From Hibiscus mutabilis (Eukaryota; Streptophyta; Magnoliopsida; Malvales; Malvaceae), in NCBI GenBank assembly GCA_019671005.1, contig JAGYYJ010000676.1:1-64000 (forward strand): a DNA stretch of 64,000 bases. Direction: 5' to 3'. The notes under the pieces were generated by a model that was not told where the DNA came from, did no database searches, and saw only the letters and a program-made list of their open reading frames with translations. Position 1 is the stretch's first letter. Each line of letters opens with the position of its first letter. The translations under genes and the position numbers were made by a program. Positions 57,722 to 64,000 of the stretch are shown in pieces.

Positions 57722-59560
57722 TTGTCTACGAAGTCGGAATCCGATATCACGAGCCTAGCTCCGTCGTCGCCGTCAAGGTCGCCGAAGCGTCCGGTATACT
57801 ATGTTCAGAGTCCATCTCGAGACTCTCACGACGGCGACAAGTCGTCAAATATGCAGCCGAGTCCCATGGAGTCGCCTTCGCACCCTTCATCTGTCGGACG
57901 CCATTCGAGGAACTCGTCGGCGAGCCGGTTCTCGGGGATATTCCGGTCGTCTTCCGGGAGGAAAGGTGGCCGGAAGAGGAATGATAAAGGGTGGCCGGAG
58001 TGTGGGGTGATAATGGAGGAAGGGTCGTATGCTGAGTTTGAGGATAAGGCCTTCATTGCTCTCTTGACTTTTGTGGTTTTGTTTACAGTGTTTTGTTTGA
58101 TTATTTGGGGTGCCAGCAGGCCTTACAAAGCTTAAATTGTTGTCAAGGTATGTAGATTTAGTCCACTTGTTCATTTGCTAATCGTGGTTTATCTTAAAAT
58201 ATTAGTTAATATTAGATTTGAAATTCGATATCTAACAATCTTTCCCTTCATCATGTAGCGGAAAAAACGCAGTCTAAAAAAAGACAACCTAAATAACAAT
58301 TAAAAACACGCAACAAAAAAATAATATCGAAACCTATAATATTTTAGGTTGTTCCTAGATAACATTTTAAATTGTGCATGAGATAATAAGGTTGCAGCAA
58401 AGAATATTATCAAAAATGTATAACATTTTAGGTTGTGTGGGTAACATTTTAAGTTACATGATTTAAACATTTATAATTATAATTTAAAATATTATATATT
58501 TTGGTAACATTTTAAGTTTGACCGTTGTTTGGACTGCTGCACAACAAACTCACCCACAAAATAAATCATAGTATAATTCAGCACTTTGTCTTAATGGATT
58601 TTAGCAAATGAAATGTACGAAAAGTGAATTATTTATCTTGATCATTTGAATCAACTTTCAATATTTGAAAACTTTAGAGCCAAAAACAAACACAAGATTT
58701 TATATTGAGGTGCTAACTTGTAGGAAGTTATATTAAAAACTTTGGGTGTGAAATTACAAAATTTTTAGTGTGTAAACTTAAATTACTAATAGAAAATACA
58801 AATAAAATACCTAAATTATACGAGAATTTGAAATTTTCAATGAGATGTCGGTCTATTCTTGCTTAAAGCAAATGCAAATGCAATGCAATGCAATCACTTG
58901 CTTTTTTATGTTGAGTTGATTTGATGATGAAGAATACACGTCTTTTGCAGAGCTTTGCAGTGCACAACATTTTTGTTGGGGAAGGCTCAGATTTCTCAGG
59001 GGTTCCAACAAGATTGTTGACCATCAATGGCACCTTGAAGATGAGTGTCTATAACCCTGCTACGATATTCGGCATTCATGTCAGTTCGAACCCTGTCATC
59101 AGTTCGAACCCTGTCTTTCTCCATTTATCTATTGTGTCTACAACCCTGCTACGATATTCGGCACCTTGAAATCACTGTCGTAACCGGTCAGGTACGAATA
59201 CGATTCATCGAAATCCCGGGCACGTTTGATTGTAAGCTTGTAATGCAATGAAATTAAAATCTTTATCGAATCTATTGCAGCTGAAATATTATCAGCCAAG
59301 GAAGAGCCACAGAACCATATCAGTGGCGTTGGAAGGGGAAAAGGTGCCACTTTATGGAGCTGGATCAAGCTTAACAGTTGCACAGAATGGTGCTGCTGAA
59401 GTTCCGTTGATACTTAAGTTCGAAGTCCGGTCGAGAGGGAATGTGGTCGGAAAACTCGTGAGAACAAAGCCACCGGAAACAAATTTCTTGCCCTCTGGTC
59501 ATCAATTCTATAAATATCGAACTCGTTAAATTCAAGAAAGACGCGTGCACACACGACTGA
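57722..59560 (+). pseudogene. LEA-2 / NDR1-HIN1-like membrane glycoprotein pseudogene
   Basis: Three exons: 57722-58147, 58951-59191, 59281-59560. Exon 1 codes SLAPSSPSRSPKRPVYYVQS and PSRDSHDGDKSS, RHSRNSSASRFSG, and a membrane helix (AFIALLTFVVLFTVFCLIIW); exons 2-3 code the extracellular LEA-2 beta-sandwich (GSDFSGVPTRLLTINGTLKM, KYYQPRKSHRTISVALEG, FEVRSRGNVVGKLVR). Lesions: the start codon is TTG where the family has ATG, and no in-frame ATG precedes it; a TAA stop follows RPYKA just before the exon 1 donor; exon 2 holds small tandem duplications (TCAGTTCGAACCCTGTC twice) and a stop; after GKLVRTK the expected CPLV...KFKKDAC tail is in another frame, ending at 59558-59560. Intact homologues are ~300-residue plant membrane proteins. 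Confidence 0.88.
58148..58950 (+). other. Intron 1 of the LEA-2 pseudogene with AACATTTTAGGTTG-type repeats
   Basis: Starts GTATGTAG and ends TTTTGCAG. Several copies of AACATTTTAGGTTG / TAACATTTTAAGTT lie at ~58330-58530, related to the inverted-repeat element at 55617-55807. No gene inside. Confidence 0.6.
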
Positions 59561-59987
59561 AACTTTATCGTCGTCGGAACAATGATTCACAATCTCCTGC
59601 ATTGCGATCGCTCGCCGAGCTCTGAAGATGTTCTATTGCCCCCTTCCCCCTCTCCTTTTCCTTTGGGTGTAAATGTTTATTGTTTTGCTTAGTCTTTCGA
59701 GTTGTTCCTGGAAATAAAACAAATGTACAGACGACCTAAGAGGTTCTTTGTGCTTGATTTTGCTTAGGAATGTCAATGTAGGGGAGATTTCAAACAAAAC
59801 AGAGCAAGAATAAAGACTTTGTTTGCATAAACTTCCATGGCTTTAGCTAAAACAAACAGCAGCAAGATCTAAACTGTTCAAGAAAAATTGTACAAACGGG
59901 AGCTAGATTAAGCATAAAGAAGATCTTACACGAAAAACTCATCCCATAATTGTTTTTTCCTTTCTCCTCTCATCATCGTCTTGATTT

Positions 59988-60371
59988 TCATTCTTCTTTT
60001 TTCGCTTTATCTTCGATCTTCAAACCGTTCAGTTCATCAGCTAGACAACCCTTTCCGACCATCGGTTCTCCACCACTCACGACGACCCTTTCGTTAGTTT
60101 CCACCGAGCCCGAAGGAGGAGGGGAAGACGAAGACCCTGCGACCACCACTGCGTTGGGGAATGGATCGCTGTCTACGAATCCGGCTTCCACTTCATCGTC
60201 GGAATCGTAGAGGGTATCGGAACGTGACTTAACGGCGGAGGCGGCTTTGAGGAAGGCCTCGTGTATGGAATCCGGCGGAAGAGCGCAATCCTCGAGACCC
60301 GCGTCTTCGAGGCGTGGAGGGATGATCTTGTCAAGTAACCCCGTCGATTCTCGCCCTCTCGTGGCTTCCAT
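59988..60371 (-). CDS. Conserved small plant protein of unknown function
   Basis: Single frame of 127 codons from the ATG at 60369-60371. The N-terminal third (MEATRGRESTGLLDKIIPPR, LEDAGLEDCALPPDSIHEAF, LKAASAVKSR) looks strongly constrained and I recall similar N-termini in other plant hypothetical proteins. The rest is acidic and Ser/Gly/Pro-rich (SDDEVEAGFVDSDPFPNAVV, SSSSPPPSG), probably disordered, ending DELNGLKIEDKAKKEE. No signal peptide, membrane helix or catalytic motif. GC content is higher than in the flanks, as expected for a coding region. No function can be assigned. Confidence 0.75.
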   Translation of the reverse strand: MEATRGRESTGLLDKIIPPRLEDAGLEDCALPPDSIHEAFLKAASAVKSRSDTLYDSDDEVEAGFVDSDPFPNAVVVAGSSSSPPPSGSVETNERVVVSGGEPMVGKGCLADELNGLKIEDKAKKEE

Positions 60372-60578
60372 GGATTTTTTTCAAAATGTTTGAGAAGACA
60401 AAGGGAAGAACAGGATTTTCTAACTGGAAAATTCAGAATGACATGAAACCTTGATTCAAAGACAGAATGAGAGTGGGATCCCAAAATTGAGATCTCGAAT
60501 TGCCTGAAGAACCTTTCTAAAAAAACTATGCTAGCAATGTTTTTAGATTACATACTAAAAACCCTTCAAATTTATTAA

Positions 60579-61047
60579 GGGATAACTACATATTTGGTAC
60601 CTCACTTTTACTCATTTTTTCTGTTTTTGGTACTTATATATATATTTTTTGACAAAATAATGCTTAACATTATATTTTATTTATATTTTGCTACATCGCC
60701 GTTAAAAATTAACGGCAAACTAATTAGGAGAGAGAAAATCACACGTAGCAGACTGTCATGTCATTTTTCTCTCCTAGTCAGTATGCCACGTTGACTAAAA
60801 TCATAAAAAGCACACATTGCATGCTGACTAGGAGAGAGAAAATGATGTGGCGGTTTGCAATGTGTGATTTTTCATCCCCTTGTCAGCATGCCACATATGA
60901 TTTTCTCTCTCCTAGTCAGTATGCTGTTAAATTTTTAACGGAGGGTAACAAAATGTAACGTTATGTACCATTTTGCTAAAAAAAAGGTGAGATGCCAAAA
61001 TAAAAAAAATAGGTAAAAGTGAAGTACAAAATATATAGTTATTCCAT
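60579..61047. repeat. ~470 bp MITE with nested inverted repeats
   Basis: Outer arms: GGGATAACTACATATTTGGT then CCTCACTTTTACTCATTTTT on the left; the complement of the right reads GGAATAACTATATATTTTGT then CTTCACTTTTACCTATTTTT. Inside, four alternating copies of CTCTCCTAGTCAGTATGC and its complement GCATGCTGACTAGGAGAG occur between 60728 and 60932, next to CGTTAAAAATTAACGG. The whole could fold into a long stem. Confidence 0.8.
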
Positions 61048-61179
61048 TTATTAATTGTGAAACTACATAAATGGTCACTAATATTAATTGACAATATATA
61101 TATAATTGACAAAAAAAATATTTAGTTTACCATGTTAAAATTAGTTACAATTATTTCAAATAGATATATTAATTGTAAC

Positions 61180-61645
61180 ATCAATTATAAAAATATTATT
61201 ATAATATCAATTATAATCTAAACTATAAAATGTTATGAGAATATTTATGAAAACAATAATTTAGATTAATAATTAATAATGATTTATAAGAAATATTTAT
61301 AACATTAATTAATATAATAATAATATATTAATTATAACTTAAATTATAATATATTATAAAAATGTTTATAGAAATAATAATTTAGATTAATATTTTTTAA
61401 GAAATATTTATAATGTCAATCATAACATGAATTAAAATAATAACAATATTTATTAATTATAATCTAAATTATAGATTATTATAAGAACATTTATAAAACT
61501 AATAAATTAAGTTATAATTAATAATAAATTATAAAAATATTTATAATAGTACACTAATTATAACTTAAATTATAAAATATTATAAAAATATTTATAAAAA
61601 ATAATAATTTAGATTATAATTAATAATAATTTAGATTATAATTAA
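61180..61645. repeat. AT-only tandem repeat, ~125 bp period
   Basis: Four copies of a block reading ATTATAACTTAAATTATAAA then TATTATAAAAATATTTATAA and AATAATAATTTAGATT begin near 61207, 61331, 61456 and 61557 (spacing 124, 125 and 101 bp). Almost no G or C. No coding content in 61050-61840. Confidence 0.75.
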
Positions 61646-61844
61646 TAAATACAATCATTTGTATACATAATATTTTAACGTAAAATGATGTTATGTCAAT
61701 AAATAATTTATAAAAATTAAATGAAACTAAAACTTCATGTATACAATTACATCAAGTCAAATTCTATGTAATAATTCTAGATAGTATTACATGTTTTATC
61801 AACGTTCATGTGTAGTTTTAATATTTTTTATGAGAAAATATATC

Positions 61845-62177
61845 ATGCACTGGCGGTGAAAACTTTCAGTTCTCACAAGCGCCTTAATTTTAGGGTTTAG
61901 GGGTTTAGTTTAGGGTTTAGAGGCTTAGGTATAGAGATTTAGAATTTAAGGATAGTGGTTAGAATTTAGGGTTTACTTTGTAGGGTAATATGGTGATGAT
62001 TTAGGTTTTAATCTATAAACCCTAAATTATAACTCTAAATTATAAATTTCAACCACGGTCCCTAAATTCAAAACTCATACACATAAACCCCTAAATCATA
62101 CACCCTAAATTAAGTTCCTAAACCCTAAAATTAAAACTCATTTAAAAATTTCCACTGTCAGTGCATCAAATAGTTAC
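61845..62177. repeat. Inverted-repeat element with telomere-like CCCTAA core (copy 2)
   Basis: The left end ATCATGCACTGGCGGTGAAAA and the right end TTTCCACTGTCAGTGCATCA are near-perfect inverted copies. The core is degenerate TTTAGGG/CCCTAAA in both orientations. Related to 27716-28272. Confidence 0.7.
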
Positions 62178-62803
62178 CCTTTATTTATATAGAATATTTC
62201 TGTTTTCATACAGCATTGCTTTGATAAAATTTAGTGAAATATTATAATTTAAAAAAACAAATCAATTATCATAGGTAACCAAATTTATTGTTTTTAAATA
62301 AAATATAATTCTCACTGACTTAATTATAGATACTTAATTTTATATTATAAAAATTAGAGATTAAATAATAATAAAAATAACATTCAATTTAAGTAATTAT
62401 AATTTTTGAACTTATGAACTAAAAACTAAGATTTATGAGTTTTAATTGTGGGCTTTAATTTAGGATTGAAAGGAATACAACATTTATTACAGAATATAAC
62501 TGACATAACATAGGAAGTGAGAGACATGGTACAATTACTTCTTCACATGACTATTGACTAAGCAACAATCATTCTTTTTGTAGTGAATTGAAAGAAATCG
62601 ACAAGAGGAGGATCACCTCAACTTTTTCTTTTCCAACCAACTTATGATACACAAAATCCAATCTTTATAGGACTACATCATCCCTAGTTTATTACTACTA
62701 ATGGTCAGAACCTGCAACTTTAACTGATAGAAACCAGAAATCGACTGCACCTGTTTTTTGCATTTTGATAAAAAAAAAAAGAAGCCCCCGCCTGATGACT
62801 CAT
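62178..62803. other. AT-rich intergenic DNA and 3' flank of the Rab gene
   Basis: No supported gene. The minus-strand Rab 3' untranslated region probably covers ~62470-62803. Confidence 0.4.
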
Positions 62804-64000
62804 TTAACATTCGCAGCCTGTAGATCTCTGTGGTCGTCCGCCGATAGCAACATCGATGGTTTCGGGAAGGTAGCTTTCATCATAAAAAAAAACCCAAGCA
62901 TTGAAACACAAACAATTAGCAAAGTCTCTGGTAATCCGATCTCGACAAATCGGATAGAATCACATGCATATACACACGCATACGGAAATTATATTTAACG
63001 CATCTGAGAACTATTCGTTATATAGACAGACAAATATAAGGGATAAAAGCAAATATCACGAGGAATTCATTCTTCATATTAGAAAAAACGCCTATTTCCT
63101 GCAGATTAGCCTTTGATCGATAAAGGGCTCAATTGGTTTATTCGACTTTGACAAGATCCCATGATCAGTCTTACCTGTTAAGACTGAAAGAATCACATGC
63201 AAATAAATCAAAACTCTCCAAGAAAGAACTCTAACAACGAAGCAGTTCAAAAACAGAATTATGTTACTCCAATATCAATGTCAAATTGTCACACATAGGC
63301 CCCATCATATTTCACATCCAATGCATTAAAGCGCCACTGATATTATGGCCCCAAACAAGGCTCCAGTGTGGTGAATCCCCACAGCACTTGAAGCCATTCG
63401 GCGAACGGGCCAATAATGGTGTGTGAATAGGTCATCATTCAAGATGAACCCACAAAATAAGTTCCTAATAAATTGTCTTAATCTGAAGAGCATTCAATTG
63501 CGGTTGAAGTAAGCTTGTCCATCATAGAAGGTCAGATACATCTCCTAGTGTCAAATTACTCTCTGTTAAGTGCTGCTTTAATATTTTATTATATTTCTTT
63601 GAAGATAGATGCATCAGTGTAAACATTTTATAAGGCTACGTGTTTCTTTTGAGAAAGCATGGACTTGTGCATATACTTACATTTCTTCTTCAGGTTCATT
63701 CTTGAGAGCATTTTTGGCTATGCACTCAAATGCAGCGTCAACATTGAATCCTTCTTTTGCAGAGGTCTCAAAGTACGGAATATTTCCCTTTGAAGCACAC
63801 CATGCCTTTGCTTTCTTTTCAGAAACCTAAACCAGAGAGAAATAACCTCATTCAACACTAAGAAAACACATCCACTATCCCATATGATACTGAGAAATCT
63901 GTAGGCAAAAAACGGAGGGGAGAAAGGCATGTCAAAAGGGTGGAATACATCTTACCACTCGGCTGTTGCCACCATCAACATCAACCTTGTTTCCCAGCAC
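62804..64000 (-). CDS. RABG3-type (Rab7) small GTPase, 3' part only
   Basis: Three exon segments are in the window: (beyond 64000)-63956, 63826-63681 and 62873-62804. The first has the G4 guanine-specificity motif in VLGNKVDVDGGNSRV. The second has the G5 motif ETSAKEGFNVDAAFECIAKN. The last codes YLPETIDVAIGG, RSTGCEC and stop; the CEC end is the double-geranylgeranylated Rab7 C-terminus. Plant RABG3 proteins act in late endosome/vacuole traffic. The CASKGNIPYFETSAKE segment and CEC tail are typical of RABG3. Phases agree (the ATC codon is split over the last intron). The 5' exons with P-loop and switch regions lie outside the window. Confidence 0.93.

Noticed and set aside
57826..58056. Minus-strand frames opposite the LEA-2 exon 1
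   Set aside because: Shadows of a GC-rich coding exon with clear homology on the plus strand.

Overview
This window is nuclear DNA of a flowering plant, almost certainly a eudicot. Genes have many short exons with GT-AG introns, intergenic DNA is very AT-rich, and there are Ty1/copia and Ty3/gypsy (Tat-type) LTR retrotransposons plus many short inverted-repeat elements. The gene set (golgin candidate 5, CURT1C, plastid S17, RopGEF, RABG3, HD-ZIP IV, NPF, LEA-2) is plant-specific. The repeat style would suit a Malvaceae genome such as cotton, but nothing here proves the genus. No tRNA, rRNA or CRISPR locus was seen.

Layout. 0-0.7 kb: acyl-CoA thioesterase-like gene whose last exon is frameshifted. 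1.3-9.6 kb: an NPF (NRT1/PTR) transporter pseudogene on the minus strand, cut in two by a 7.75 kb non-autonomous Tat-type LTR element (1682-9432) that holds a large ~50 bp minisatellite array and no recognisable polyprotein. 11.1-27.0 kb: a complete 19-exon golgin candidate 5 gene (minus strand, 953 codons); its intron 10 carries a 4.3 kb copia element with a perfect 5 bp target duplication. 27.7-29.3 kb: AT-rich DNA with inverted-repeat elements. 29.4-40.7 kb: a degenerate Tat-type gypsy element on the minus strand, itself holding a nested solo LTR (30011-31301) and a second LTR-like insert (36173-37381). 41.2-43.1 kb: CURT1C. 44.0-45.0 kb: intron-containing GLABRA2-like pseudogene. 45.4-45.8 kb: plastid ribosomal protein S17. 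46.8-49.1 kb: RopGEF with PRONE domain. 52.6-53.1 kb: lipid-transfer-protein-like gene frameshifted at the signal peptide boundary and flanked by two copies of one MITE. 54.0-54.7 kb: LC8 dynein light chain with a damaged splice donor. 57.7-59.6 kb: LEA-2 family pseudogene with several independent lesions. 60.0-60.4 kb: small conserved plant protein of unknown function. 62.8 kb to the end: 3' part of a RABG3/Rab7 GTPase gene.

The genes are not a functional cluster. The intact ones serve Golgi tethering, thylakoid curvature, plastid translation, ROP signalling and vacuolar trafficking, and each probably has its own promoter. The notable pattern is the contrast between housekeeping genes kept intact and at least six neighbouring genes broken by point lesions, small indels or retrotransposon insertion. 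I found no convincing novel multi-gene system. The most unusual structures are short-hairpin strings inside LTRs and the large minisatellite of the non-autonomous Tat element.
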